Assembly (NCBI RefSeq): GCF_013839445.1
Contig: NZ_JACDIT010000005.1
Location: 1-64,000, forward strand
Direction of reading: 5' to 3'
Length of the DNA stretch: 64,000 bases
Source of the DNA: Chthonobacter albigriseus
GTDB taxonomy: Bacteria; Pseudomonadota; Alphaproteobacteria; Rhizobiales; Pleomorphomonadaceae
In this document: positions 53,957-62,857 of the stretch, one piece after another
Position numbering within the stretch: the first letter of the stretch is position 1
How the letters are laid out: each line of letters begins with the position of its first letter
Program-made: the position numbers and the translations under genes
Notes under the pieces: model-generated
Told to the model about the DNA's origin: nothing
Seen by the model: the letters and a program-made list of their open reading frames with translations, nothing else
Database searches by the model: none

Positions 53957-54853
53957 CTACTCGGCCGCATAACGACTTGGTTGTGGCACGAGCGCGGAAA
54001 CGGGAAGATCCACCAGGGCCTCCACGAACCGTGACAGATCCGTGCGCAGAAGGTCGAAGCCGGCACTCTCGGTGAACGTACGCTCGTCCATGTAGAGGCC
54101 GCGATTGACCTCCAACTGGAGGGCGTGAAGGCCTTTGGCGGGGCGGCCGTAGTGCTCGGTGATGAAGCCGCCGGCATAGGGCTTGTTGATCGCCACAGTG
54201 TAGCCCAGGTCGACCAGCACGTCCGCGGCATGATCGACGAGCGCGCGGGCAGCGGCCGTCCCGTAGCGGTCACCGATCACGAAGTCCGCGCGGGATCGGG
54301 GATCCTGACCGCGTACATTCGATGGCATGGAATGGCAGTCGATCAGGACAGCGGCGCCGAAGCGGACGTGGGTCTGAGCCAGCAGCCGTCGAAGCGTCGC
54401 ATGGTAGGGCTTGTAGATGGCTTCGATACGATCGAGCGCCTCTTCGATCTGCAGGGGACCGTGATAGATCTCCTCCTGCTCGGCGACCACGCGGGCTATG
54501 GTGCCCAAGCCGCCGGCGACGCGAATGGAGCGGACGTTGGCGTAGGCCGGGAGGCGACCTGCGAACATCTTCGGGTCGAGTTCGTAAGGCTCCCGGTTGA
54601 CGTCCAGATAGGCGCGCGGAAAGTGCGCCCGGAGCAGGGGCGCTCCTCGATTGACCACATGGGCGAAGAGCCGGTCTACGAGCGCATCCTCCGACAGTCT
54701 GATCCGCCTGGAATCAAGGCGCGACGCCGCCAGGAAGTGCTGCGGGTAGGCGCTGCCGGAATGCGGGGAATTGAAGACGAATGGAATGGTCTGCTCGACC
54801 GGAGAGGATACTTCGAAAGCCGGTTCGGTCACGAAATCCGCAACGACACGCAT
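53957..54853 (-). CDS. N-formylglutamate amidohydrolase
   Basis: The 298-aa metallohydrolase releases glutamate and formate from N-formylglutamate, or acts on a related N-acyl amino acid. The motifs VFNSPHSGSAYP, HFPRAYLDVNREPYELDP and LIDCHSMPS carry the expected metal and substrate residues; LQLEVNRGLYMDE is the C-terminal signature. No other hut gene is present, so a housekeeping or cryptic role rather than histidine degradation is likely. GGGAGC precedes the ATG. Confidence 0.93.
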   Translation of the reverse strand: MRVVADFVTEPAFEVSSPVEQTIPFVFNSPHSGSAYPQHFLAASRLDSRRIRLSEDALVDRLFAHVVNRGAPLLRAHFPRAYLDVNREPYELDPKMFAGRLPAYANVRSIRVAGGLGTIARVVAEQEEIYHGPLQIEEALDRIEAIYKPYHATLRRLLAQTHVRFGAAVLIDCHSMPSNVRGQDPRSRADFVIGDRYGTAAARALVDHAADVLVDLGYTVAINKPYAGGFITEHYGRPAKGLHALQLEVNRGLYMDERTFTESAGFDLLRTDLSRFVEALVDLPVSALVPQPSRYAAE

Positions 54854-55213
54854 GCCTGCTCCCGGACCGGGGTCTGCCGCTGCTTTCCCGGCGAGGGGAC
54901 ATAAGTCCCGGTCAATCGAATCGGATCATTCCAGAGCATGAGAAATGGGCTTCCCGTGCCGGAAACGTTCGGTTTCGCCCTGGCTCGGACTCCCCTCACA
55001 TCGTGATGGTGCCAATTTACCCGGGATCTGTCCACAGGCTGAGGCCCAGAAACCGGCAACAACCGGGATCAAGTGACGGGGATCGCGCGTTTAAGAGTCC
55101 CGAAACGAGACGCTTACGCCATATTTACCGCGATAGCCTACTCGTGAGATGAGATAAACAAGACGGGACTGCCTCAAAGGTGGGCCGTCCCAGTGGACCC
55201 GTCGGGAAACCAA
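54854..55213. other. Divergent intergenic region before cpdR
   Basis: These 360 bp hold no small gene I can support. The part near cpdR is AT-richer (CATATTTACC around 55121), but I could not assign a clear -35/-10 pair or a CtrA site (TTAA-N7-TTAA). Confidence 0.5.
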
Positions 55214-55576
55214 ATGAACCGTATCCTCCTCGCCGAAGACGATAACGACATGCGCCGCTTCCTGGCGAAGGCTCTCAACAACGCCGGATACGACGTGGTG
55301 GCGTTCGACAACGGCCGCAGCGCTTACGAGCGGCTGCGCGAGGAGCCCTTCACGCTGCTCCTGACGGACATCGTGATGCCGGAGATGGACGGAATCGAAC
55401 TGGCCCGGCGCGCCACCGAACTCGATCCCGACCTGAAGATCATGTTCATCACCGGGTTTGCCGCCGTCGCACTCAACCCGGACAGCCAGGCGCCGAAGGA
55501 TGCCAAGGTCCTGTCCAAGCCGTTCCATCTGAAGGACCTCGTGCGCGAGGTGGAGAAGATGCTGGCCGCGGCCTGA
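55214..55576 (+). CDS. cpdR: CpdR-type single-domain response regulator
   Basis: This 120-aa receiver-only protein has the acidic pair in LLAEDDND, the phosphoacceptor Asp52 in LLTDIVMPEMDG, and Lys in LSKPFHLKDL. Length and sequence match CpdR, the ClpXP adaptor whose phosphorylation by the CckA-ChpT relay blocks degradation of cell-cycle proteins. The ATG at 55214 is preferred over an ORF start 7 codons upstream. Its place after the amidohydrolase and before tRNA-Val matches the arrangement in related genomes. Confidence 0.93.
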   Translation: MNRILLAEDDNDMRRFLAKALNNAGYDVVAFDNGRSAYERLREEPFTLLLTDIVMPEMDGIELARRATELDPDLKIMFITGFAAVALNPDSQAPKDAKVLSKPFHLKDLVREVEKMLAAA

Positions 55577-55685
55577 GCCGAACCGGGCGGACGCACAAGG
55601 CTTGTTCGGATGGCTTGCATGCCAAACGAAAGGTCGCTATACCCCCTCGCACATCGCCGCGAGGCGATCCCGCAAGGATGGACAC

Positions 55686-55760
<75 letters not shown>

Positions 55761-55961
55761 TCCACCTTCAGATCCAGAAGAAAATGGCCCGCGACCGACA
55801 GGTCCGGGCATGCGTCCGGAGCGGGCCTCCGTTGCACGGGCGACACGCCCGCCACGCGTCGTCTACTTTCCTGTGAACTGATCATGGATTGATGCCGGCA
55901 AATCAGATCTGCTGCTTTCGCCGGAGACGTTCTGCGTCCGTCCGGAACTGCGGGGGTGCAG

Positions 55962-56300
55962 ATGAGCCAGGCCAGCCCACATCCACGATTTCTTCTTCGG
56001 CGCGCTCAAGTCGAGACGGAGACCTTGCTCCGTAAGGACCGCCAGTATCTGGACGCGATCTCTGCGATCGAAATCGCGTCCGCCCGTTTTGCGTTCGGGG
56101 CGACATTGCCTTTGGCCGAAGCCGTGCAGGCAACTTGCAGCGTGCTGCGGCAGTCGCTGGCGACGCATCGGGCCGGTTCGACCGCCGGAGAGGTGATCCG
56201 CAAGTTCGTACCCGAACGTCTGGCCGAACTGGAAGAGGTCTGCAGATCCACTCACGTCGAGGTCGCGTCGTCGGGCCTGCGGCTTGTGCGGACCGAGTAA
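55962..56300 (+). CDS. Hypothetical alpha-helical protein
   Basis: The 112-aa product has no signal peptide, membrane segment or recognisable motif. It looks wholly helical (LLRRAQVETETLLRKDRQYLDAIS, VIRKFVPERLAELEEV). Codon third positions are GC-rich (roughly three quarters), as in real genes here, and a GGGGG stretch lies 5 nt ahead of the ATG. The opposite strand also has an open frame (55863-56255) with poorer composition. It lies between tRNA-Val and the second sRNA. Confidence 0.5.
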   Translation: MSQASPHPRFLLRRAQVETETLLRKDRQYLDAISAIEIASARFAFGATLPLAEAVQATCSVLRQSLATHRAGSTAGEVIRKFVPERLAELEEVCRSTHVEVASSGLRLVRTE

Positions 56301-56380
56301 GTCTCCGAGGCTTGGGGCTGGAGAAGGGGAAAATCACCTTCTTTGCCGCCTCTCTAGGCAGTTCTGCCTTTTATTCGTGC

Positions 56381-56409
56381 TTGAAAAATATTCGGCCGGA
56401 CGCCATCTA
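56381..56409 (+). promoter_or_regulatory. Promoter of suhB-type sRNA copy 2
   Basis: TTGAAA (56381-56386) and CATCTA (56404-56409) are 17 bp apart; the implied start is at the first hairpin of the sRNA. The layout repeats that of copy 1, with a weaker -10. Confidence 0.5.
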
Positions 56410-56413
56410 GACA

Positions 56414-56490
56414 ACGTCGGCCTCGGCCGACAGCCCTCCTTGGGCGTTTCCTCCCTAGACTTCAGGCCGCGCATGTCGCGGCCTTTTTTT
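56414..56490 (+). ncRNA. suhB/MmgR-type small RNA, copy 2
   Basis: A short hairpin (GTCGG-cctcgg-CCGAC, 56416-56431) is followed by the same core CCTCCTTGGGCGTTTCCTCC and CTAGACTT, then a terminator GGCCGC ... GCGGCC with T7 (56465-56490). The core is identical to copy 1 for over 20 bases while the first hairpin and terminator loop differ, so the two would share targets but respond to different promoters. Its terminator ends 3 bp from the stop of the convergent oxidoreductase gene. Confidence 0.88.
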
Positions 56491-56493
56491 CTG

Positions 56494-57456
56494 TCAACGC
56501 CGAAGAGCCGGCAGGACGTGTTCCCCGAAGGTATCGATGAAACGGGCCTGATCGCGTCCCACGTGGTGAAGGAAGATCCGCTCGAAACCGAGTTCCGCGA
56601 AACCGGCAAGTCGGTCGCGGTGCCAGGCGAGATCAGCAGACACGAGAACGGACTGCCTTATGTCGGCCTCCCGGACGAAGCGGGTGGCGGCATCGAAATC
56701 GGCGGGACGTCTCAGATCCCAGTTCACTTCACCGCCGATCGCGTTCGGGCCCCACTGGTCCAGCGCCATGTGCACCGCCTCGGCTTCGGTGGGGGCGTGG
56801 CTGAGGGCAACCTGAAGGTAGATGGGCTTGCCCGAACCGCCGTTGGCCCGGAAGGCTTCGATCACGCGGCGCAAGGTGGCGTCCTCCGACGGGATGGTGA
56901 TCATCCCGTCGGCCCAGGCGCCGACACGGGCGGCGGTCGCCTCCGACACGGCACCCCCGAGGAGACGGGGCGTCTGCTTCGGACGGGAGTAGAGCTTGGC
57001 TTCGACGACCGTGACGCGCCCGCGGTGGGTCACAGATTCGCCGGACAGCAAAGCCCGGATCACCGACGCGCACTCCTCCAGCCTGGCGTTCCGTTCCGCC
57101 TTGTCCGGCCAGGGCAGGCCGGTGATGGCTTCGTTGAGCGCCTCGCCGCTGCCGAGCGCCAGCCAGAAGCGGCCCTCGAACATCTCGGCCAGCGTCGCCG
57201 CCGCCTGCGCAACGATCGCCGGATGGTACCGGTATCCCGGCGCCGCGATGACCCCGAAAGGCATCGTCGTTGCCTGCATGGCAGCGCCGAGCCAGGCGAA
57301 TGAGAAGCCCGAATGGCCCTGCCTCTCGCTCCAGGGATGGAAGTGATCGGACGACATGGCGCAGTCGAAGCCCGCAGCCTCGGCCTGACGGACCAGCGTC
57401 ACGAGTTCGCTCGGCGCGAACTGCTCGTGCGAGGCATGGTAGCCGTACTCGGTCAT
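56494..57456 (-). CDS. LLM-class flavin oxidoreductase (non-F420 flavinoid type)
   Basis: This 320-aa TIM-barrel protein belongs to the luciferase-like monooxygenase superfamily, in the branch annotated as probable non-F420 flavinoid oxidoreductases. The start MTEYGYHASHEQFAPSELV and the SDHFHPWSERQGHSGFSFAWLGAA motif are typical, as is LALGSGEALNE. The cofactor is presumably FMN; the substrate is unknown. The start at 57456 has AAGGA 7 nt upstream. It begins 11 bp after the GH13 gene and is last in a four-gene cluster. Confidence 0.87.
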   Translation of the reverse strand: MTEYGYHASHEQFAPSELVTLVRQAEAAGFDCAMSSDHFHPWSERQGHSGFSFAWLGAAMQATTMPFGVIAAPGYRYHPAIVAQAAATLAEMFEGRFWLALGSGEALNEAITGLPWPDKAERNARLEECASVIRALLSGESVTHRGRVTVVEAKLYSRPKQTPRLLGGAVSEATAARVGAWADGMITIPSEDATLRRVIEAFRANGGSGKPIYLQVALSHAPTEAEAVHMALDQWGPNAIGGEVNWDLRRPADFDAATRFVREADIRQSVLVSADLAWHRDRLAGFAELGFERIFLHHVGRDQARFIDTFGEHVLPALRR

Positions 57457-57467
57457 GGGAGGGTCCT

Positions 57468-59129
57468 TCAGATGTCGCTGCGACGGAGGAGGTAGTCGAG
57501 GCCGCCGACGCGGTACCAACGGTAGCCGTAGGGTTCGAGGATCACGCAATGACGCCCGTCCTGCTGCGGGTCGCTGTTGGAACCGCCGAGCAGGTTGATG
57601 AGGGGCTGCGGACCATCCGGATCGTCGGTGGTGAAGTGGATCTCGCGTGGCTCTGCGCCCAGGTTGTGCAGGAAGAAGACGGAGTTGTTCCGCCAGTCGT
57701 AGCGCAGCGCGAAGACGGAGGGGTCGCCGACATCGACGATGGAGTGATCTCCCCAGCCGATCTCAGGCACCTCCTTGCGCATCCGCATGATGCGCTCCAG
57801 CCAATTCAGCATGGAGTCCGCATCCCGACGCTGCTCGGCCGCGTTCAGGTGCTCGAATCCGTAGGGTCCGCCACTGATGACCGGAAGAATCGGTTTGTCG
57901 CCCTTGGTGAAGCCGCCCTGCGGCTCGTCGGACCACTGCATCGGCGTGCGGGCGCAGTAGCGTTCGGGAAGGCTCAGATCGTCGCCCATGCCGAGTTCGT
58001 CGCCATATCGGATCACGGGTGTGCCGGGCAGGGTGAAGAGAAGGCTGTAGGCGAGTTCCAGGCGACGCCGGTCGCCGGCCAGCATGGGGGCGAGGCGCCG
58101 GCGAATGCCGCGGTCGTAGAGCTGCATGTTCGGTTCGGGCCCGAATGCCTTGAACACCGCGGCCTGCTGCTCCTTCGTCAGGCGGCCGAGATCGAGTTCG
58201 TCGTGGTTCCGCAGGTGAAGGCCCCACTGCGCGCCCTGCGGCTTCGACCGCGTGGCCTCCACGGCCTTGGCCAGATCCTTGGCGTCACCGGTCGCCATCG
58301 CGTAGAAGAGATGCTGGTTGACGTGGAAGTTGAACATCATCTGCAGCCGGTCGCCGTCCCGGCCGAAATACTCCACGCTCTCCTCCGGAGGCACGTTGGC
58401 TTCGGCGAGGAAGATGCCGTCGCCCTTGCGCCATTGGACGAACTGGCGGAAGGAGCGAAGCATTGCGAACTGCTGCTTGGGGTGCTTGATGTCGGCGCCC
58501 TTCTCCGCGATCACGAAGGGAACAGCGTCCATCCGGAAGCCGGACACGCCCAGCTGGATCCAGAAGCCCATGATCTTGAGGATCTCGGCCTGGACATGCG
58601 GGTTGGACGTATCGAGATCGGGCTGGTGCTTGTAGAACCGGTGGAAATAGTAGAGCCCGGCCTTCTCATCACGCGTCCAGGTGGATTCCTGAACCCCGGG
58701 GAAGACCATCCCCTCGTGGGCATTGGACGGCTTCTTCTTGGACCAGACATACCAGTCCCGGAACGGCGACTGAGGATCGGATCGCGCCGACTGGAACCAG
58801 GGGTGCTCGTCGGACGTGTGATTGACCACGAGGTCGATGATGACGCGGATCCCACGCTGCTCGGCGCCGCGCGTAAACTCGACGAAGTCGCCGAGTGTCC
58901 CGTAGCGAGGATCGACATTGTAGTAGTCGGTGACGTCGTATCCGTCGTCCTTGCCGGGCGAGGGCTGGAAGGGCATCAACCAGATGGCGGTGACGCCGAG
59001 TCCGTTCAGGTAGTCCAACCGGCGCTGCAGGCCGCGGAAGTCGCCGACACCGTCGCCGTTGGAGTCCATGTAGGTCTCCACGGACAGGCAATAGATGACG
59101 GCGTTCTTGTACCAGAGATCCGTGACCAT
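57468..59129 (-). CDS. GH13 trehalose synthase-like alpha-glucosyl isomerase/hydrolase
   Basis: This 553-aa (beta/alpha)8 enzyme resembles TreS, which interconverts maltose and trehalose. The N-terminus WYKNAVIYCLSVETYMDSNGDGVGDF is close to TreS. The catalytic nucleophile is in GFRMDAVPF, the acid/base Glu in FLAEANV, and the third acid in LRNHDELD. It lacks a fused maltokinase. An amylase- or isomaltulose-type activity is the alternative. The start at 59129 is the family position; the frame is open to 59204, which would overlap the preceding small gene. With otsBA at 9 kb, it suggests a second trehalose route. Confidence 0.88.
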   Translation of the reverse strand: MVTDLWYKNAVIYCLSVETYMDSNGDGVGDFRGLQRRLDYLNGLGVTAIWLMPFQPSPGKDDGYDVTDYYNVDPRYGTLGDFVEFTRGAEQRGIRVIIDLVVNHTSDEHPWFQSARSDPQSPFRDWYVWSKKKPSNAHEGMVFPGVQESTWTRDEKAGLYYFHRFYKHQPDLDTSNPHVQAEILKIMGFWIQLGVSGFRMDAVPFVIAEKGADIKHPKQQFAMLRSFRQFVQWRKGDGIFLAEANVPPEESVEYFGRDGDRLQMMFNFHVNQHLFYAMATGDAKDLAKAVEATRSKPQGAQWGLHLRNHDELDLGRLTKEQQAAVFKAFGPEPNMQLYDRGIRRRLAPMLAGDRRRLELAYSLLFTLPGTPVIRYGDELGMGDDLSLPERYCARTPMQWSDEPQGGFTKGDKPILPVISGGPYGFEHLNAAEQRRDADSMLNWLERIMRMRKEVPEIGWGDHSIVDVGDPSVFALRYDWRNNSVFFLHNLGAEPREIHFTTDDPDGPQPLINLLGGSNSDPQQDGRHCVILEPYGYRWYRVGGLDYLLRRSDI

Positions 59130-59200
59130 CCGCTGCGGGGCCTTGCTCGTGTTGTCGTTCGACCAACACACGAGCCGGCGATTTGTTCTGCGGCACGCAA

Positions 59201-59518
59201 TCAAAGCCGTTGGATGGACATGGCCCGGATCACGACTTCACTCTGGGAAAAGCGGCTTTCCAGCGCGCGGCGGTAGTCGGCCCACCAGGCGGGGTCGAGA
59301 TCCGCGGTCATCACTTCGAACACGACAACCCGGTCCCTCACCCGGCCGGCTCCCTCTTCGGTCCAGACGCCCTCGGCCGGCGCCCGTGTGTGCGCGGTCA
59401 ATCCACCGAAGCGGGCCACGAGTTCCCGTTCCACGCCGTCGAACAGACCGCGGGGGATCGGACTGCCTTCGTTGTCCTCCAAGGGAAGGAGAATCTGGAC
59501 CAGGGATGCCGTCGTCAC
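59201..59518 (-). CDS. Small hypothetical protein in the TreS-like cluster
   Basis: The 105-aa product starts MTTASLVQILLPL and has a compact ferredoxin-like alternation of strands and helices (VQILLPLED, LFDGVERELVARFGGLTAHTR, RVVVFEVMTADLD, ALESRFSQSEVVIRAMSIQRL). I cannot name its family. The start is a GTG at 59518 that overlaps the upstream stop as GTGA, so it is translationally coupled. It resembles small single-domain proteins found beside sugar enzymes in related genomes. Confidence 0.72.
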   Translation of the reverse strand: MTTASLVQILLPLEDNEGSPIPRGLFDGVERELVARFGGLTAHTRAPAEGVWTEEGAGRVRDRVVVFEVMTADLDPAWWADYRRALESRFSQSEVVIRAMSIQRL

Positions 59519-60543
59519 TGGATGGCTTGTCCGGTCGGCGACCTGCCGTCGGTGCGAGGCGCCTCGACCACGGCTTCCTCGCTGACGAAGCCGAGGAAGG
59601 CGTCGAGGCCTGCTATCTCCTCCGCATCGAGTTGCTTTTTGTCGCTGCCCTGGCTGAGCGCGACTGCCGCCGCCGCGGCGTCGGCAGTGCCGCGGCGCGC
59701 GTCTATGTATGCCCCGATCCTCGACAGCCCCTCGTCATCGGCTGGAGTCGTCGACTTGGCCTTGGGTCGATCGACGGACGTACCGGCACCTGGAAGCGCG
59801 GTCGTCCGCTGGTCGGAAACATCAATTCCGAGGATCTTGTCGATGGCTCGGATCGTAGCGGCCGTGGCCGGCTTCAATGACGTGCTGACCAGCCAGGCGT
59901 TGACTTTCTTGGTGGCATCCAGCCGTGCCAGGGGATCGGACCGGGACACCGCCTCCCGCTTGGCCGGAGCATACGTCGCCAGAACATCGATCTGTCGTCC
60001 TGCGGAGGGCGCGATATCGGCCGACTGGCCGTAGTCATCGATCGGCGGCGCCTGGTCGTAATCCGGGGGCGAGGCGAGGCGTTCCTCGGGCCGCCAACCT
60101 CCGGAAGACCCGCGGTTCGAAAGCCCGGGCGCCTCCTCGTACCCGTATATGGTAGCGCGCGAACGATCGTCGTCCGGATACGGCTCGCCCGGATAGCCGT
60201 AGTCATCACCCTCGTCGGGCCGGACCATGAGCCGCTCGCCGCCGTACTCGTCATCCGGCAGGGGCTCGATGAAGTAGGTGCCGTCCGGCGCCACCAGCAG
60301 CCGTCCCCGTGGCGGGGATCCTGCGGGGGGCGGGTCGCCATAGCCGGGTGGAGGATCGCCCCAGCCGGGGGGCGGCTCGGCATAGACTGCGGGGGGCGGG
60401 TCAATGAAGACAGGGCCGGGCGGCGGCGGCGGAACCATGGGTTCGTCCCACCAACCCTCCTGAGCGGTTGCCGGCCCCGAGAGAAGAACCGTTACTGCTC
60501 CGGCTGCGGCAAGGAGCCGTCGAGAGGTCTGGGAGATGCGCAT
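59515..60543 (-). CDS. Exported proline-rich protein of unknown function
   Basis: The 342-aa protein has a signal peptide (MRISQTSRRLLAAAGAVTVLL..., cleaved near ATA-QE). A mature N-terminal region of about 60 residues is built of PPP and repeated DPPP-x-GYGDPPP units, followed by an acidic Asp/Tyr/Pro-rich stretch with GTYFIEPLPDDEYGG and a C-terminal helical region (about 205-325). No enzyme motif is visible. It is probably periplasmic and extended. GGAG precedes the ATG. Its stop overlaps the next start, so it leads the cluster. Confidence 0.75.
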   Translation of the reverse strand: MRISQTSRRLLAAAGAVTVLLSGPATAQEGWWDEPMVPPPPPGPVFIDPPPAVYAEPPPGWGDPPPGYGDPPPAGSPPRGRLLVAPDGTYFIEPLPDDEYGGERLMVRPDEGDDYGYPGEPYPDDDRSRATIYGYEEAPGLSNRGSSGGWRPEERLASPPDYDQAPPIDDYGQSADIAPSAGRQIDVLATYAPAKREAVSRSDPLARLDATKKVNAWLVSTSLKPATAATIRAIDKILGIDVSDQRTTALPGAGTSVDRPKAKSTTPADDEGLSRIGAYIDARRGTADAAAAAVALSQGSDKKQLDAEEIAGLDAFLGFVSEEAVVEAPRTDGRSPTGQAIQ

Positions 60544-60722
60544 ACCGTCTCCAACGCCAGGCGCGGTCGAACGATCCCTAGCACGCGCGGCGATTGGCAC
60601 GGTGAACGCTGAAATGGGCAGTCCTATGACGAACAGGGCCTGTAATCCGCCGGGTTAACGCGAATAGATACTCCTTGTTAAATTCGTATGCATAAGGTCA
60701 ACCCCAATAAGGGGGTCTACCT

Positions 60723-62396
60723 ATGCGCATTCAGAATAAAATCCTGGCACTCGTGTGCATGCTCTCCGTTGTCTCCGTGTGTATCGCGGGCGTGGCCCTC
60801 CATACCATGCAGGGCTACAATGATCGGGTCGCGGAACTGGAGGCGGCTGCCAAACGCGCCTACAACGGCGAGCACCTCAATCGCCTGGTGACAGCCGTCG
60901 TGATGGAATCGCGCGGCATCTACGCCGCTGCCGATATCGAGAAGGCCAAACCCTTCGCCGAGGGTATCCGCAAGAACCTCGACGCGATCGACGCGCTGCT
61001 GGTCCACTGGGAGCCGATCGTCAACCTCGTCGACAAACCGGCCTTCAAGGCCGTCGCGGACAAGGCTGCGGAGTTCCGGTCGTTCCGTGTCGAAACCGCG
61101 CGGCTCGGCGAGGCCGTGTCACCGCAAGCGGCCAACGAGCAGGGCAACAACGAGCAGAACCGGGCTGTCCGGAAGCAGTTCCAGGCGGAGATCGATTCGC
61201 TGGTGAAGACCGACCTCGTCGAACTGGAACGGGTGACCGCGGATGTCCGCGACTTCTATGCCAACCGACTCATGCTGATGATCGTGCTCGCGACTGGCGG
61301 CCTTGTGCTCGGACTGGCGATCGCGCTCTGGTTCAGCACCACCAAGATCTCCCGCCCGCTGGTGAAGGTGACCGACGTTCTGTCGCGTCTTTCCGGCGGC
61401 GATCTTTCGGTGACCGTGCCGGCGGTGACGAGCAAGGACGAAATCGGCGCGCTGTGGCGCAGCGTCGGCGGTTTCCGCGATGCATTGCTGGCAACCGAAA
61501 GCCTGCGCGAAGAGCAGTCCAAGCTTGAAGAGAAATCGCGCCTGCAACGCCGGGCCGAAATGGAGGCAATGGCGAGCCGCTTCGAGAGCGAGGTCGGCGC
61601 AGTGATCGGCACCGTTGCCGGTGCGGCAAAGTCCGTGCTGGACGCCGCCCAGACCGTCTCCGGCTCGGCCGAGGACACGTCCCACCGGTCGGCAGCCGTT
61701 GCGAGTGCTTCCGAGCAAACGTCAGCCAACGTTCAGTCGGTGGCTGGGGCATCGGAAGAACTGTCCGCCTCGATCGCGGAGATCGGGCGGCAGATCTCGG
61801 AAGCTTCCCGGCTCATCGGGGAAGCCGTCGGCGAGGCGCGCCAGTCCGACCAGGAGGTCAAAGTCCTGGCCGAAGCCGCCGGCAAGGTCGGCGCGATCGT
61901 CGCAATGATCCAGGCGATCGCCGAGCAGACCAACCTGCTCGCCCTCAACGCCACGATCGAAGCGGCGCGTGCCGGTGAAGCTGGACGTGGGTTTGCCGTT
62001 GTGGCGAGCGAGGTGAAGCAACTGGCGTCGCAGACCGCCAAGGCGACCCAGGACATCGAAGCGCAGATGAGCGGCATCCAGTCATCCACCAACCGGACCG
62101 TGATCCGGATCGCGGATATCGCCAAGCGGATCGACGAGCTGGATTCGATCGCCGCGGCCGTTGCAGCCGCGGCCGAGCAGCAGAATGCCGCAACGGGCGA
62201 GATCGCCCGCGGCATCCAGGATGCGGCGGCCGGTGCGGCGCATGTGGCGCACAACATCACCAGCGTCCGGACCTCGGCCACGGAGAACGGCAGCGCAGCC
62301 CGCGGGCTGGTTTCCGCAGCTTCGTCGCTCAGCGAACAGGCGTCGTCACTCGAGCGGCAGGTGTCCGATTTCCTGAAGACGGTGCGTGCGGCCTGA
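60723..62396 (+). CDS. Methyl-accepting chemotaxis protein
   Basis: This 557-aa receptor has an N-terminal transmembrane helix (about 6-27), a helical periplasmic sensor (about 28-180), a second helix (about 183-203), HAMP (about 204-260, [21 protein letters not shown]) and the signalling domain with the conserved [35 protein letters not shown] tip. No C-terminal pentapeptide for CheR binding is visible. It is an intact paralogue of the broken receptor gene at 49.5 kb. No che genes are near. Confidence 0.94.
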   Translation: MRIQNKILALVCMLSVVSVCIAGVALHTMQGYNDRVAELEAAAKRAYNGEHLNRLVTAVVMESRGIYAAADIEKAKPFAEGIRKNLDAIDALLVHWEPIVNLVDKPAFKAVADKAAEFRSFRVETARLGEAVSPQAANEQGNNEQNRAVRKQFQAEIDSLVKTDLVELERVTADVRDFYANRLMLMIVLATGGLVLGLAIALWFSTTKISRPLVKVTDVLSRLSGGDLSVTVPAVTSKDEIGALWRSVGGFRDALLATESLREEQSKLEEKSRLQRRAEMEAMASRFESEVGAVIGTVAGAAKSVLDAAQTVSGSAEDTSHRSAAVASASEQTSANVQSVAGASEELSASIAEIGRQISEASRLIGEAVGEARQSDQEVKVLAEAAGKVGAIVAMIQAIAEQTNLLALNATIEAARAGEAGRGFAVVASEVKQLASQTAKATQDIEAQMSGIQSSTNRTVIRIADIAKRIDELDSIAAAVAAAAEQQNAATGEIARGIQDAAAGAAHVAHNITSVRTSATENGSAARGLVSAASSLSEQASSLERQVSDFLKTVRAA

Positions 62397-62403
62397 GGGC
62401 ACA

Positions 62404-62449
62404 GCGGGCAGGTCGAACGGGCGAAAAACCGCCTTCTCGACCCGCCCGC
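62404..62449 (+). terminator. Large hairpin after the chemoreceptor gene
   Basis: GCGGGC-a-GGTCGA (62404-62416) pairs with TCGACC-c-GCCCGC (62437-62449), 12 of 13 positions, around a 20-nt loop that can itself pair. No T tract follows, so it is terminator-like only. Confidence 0.45.
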
Positions 62450-62453
62450 GGCG

Positions 62454-62482
62454 TTGACATCGAAAGGGACCATCCGTATGGT
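62454..62482 (+). promoter_or_regulatory. rpmJ promoter with overlapping dyad
   Basis: TTGACA (62454-62459) and TATGGT (62477-62482) are 17 bp apart. A perfect inverted repeat GGGACCAT-ccgt-ATGGTCCC (62466-62485) covers the spacer and -10. This leaves a leader of about 140 nt before rpmJ. Confidence 0.65.
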
Positions 62483-62630
62483 CCCGCCGATCTCGGGCCG
62501 GGTGATGAACTCGGCCCGTTCCAATCGACACGATCGGATCCAGTCGAACCGTCGCCGGCGGCACCATCCTCCCTTCCGAGGAGGCGGGAGCAAGCCCTGC
62601 GGTTCGAAAGGCTCCGGAAGGACCGAACCC

Positions 62631-62756
62631 ATGAAGATCAAGAACTCGCTGCGGTCGCTTCTGGGCCGTGACCGGAACAACCGCCTGGTGCGCCGCAAGG
62701 GCCGCATCTTTATCATCAACAAGAAGAACCCGCGCTACAAGGCGCGCCAGGGCTGA
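62631..62756 (+). CDS. rpmJ: 50S ribosomal protein L36
   Basis: The 41-aa basic protein ([22 protein letters not shown]...) is L36 of the zinc-ligand-free type: the four cysteine/histidine positions of the classical form are absent, and the end [10 protein letters not shown] is conserved. It is the usual L36 in alphaproteobacteria. GGAAGGA lies about 7 nt upstream. A strong promoter and an intrinsic terminator bound it as a single-gene unit. Confidence 0.97.
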   Translation: MKIKNSLRSLLGRDRNNRLVRRKGRIFIINKKNPRYKARQG

Positions 62757-62817
62757 TGCCCCGGACGGGGGCCTGACAAAGCCCCCCGGTGTTCACGATC
62801 ACTCGATGATCTCGACG

Positions 62818-62857
62818 GCGCGTGCCGGGAAGCCTATCTTCCCGGCATGCGCTTTTT
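62818..62857 (+). terminator. rpmJ terminator overlapping the next start codon
   Basis: GCGC-g-TGCCGGGAAG (62818-62832) pairs with CTTCCCGGCA-t-GCGC (62838-62852) around CCTAT, then T5 (62853-62857). The first ATG of the TPR gene (62847) is inside the 3' arm. Confidence 0.85.
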
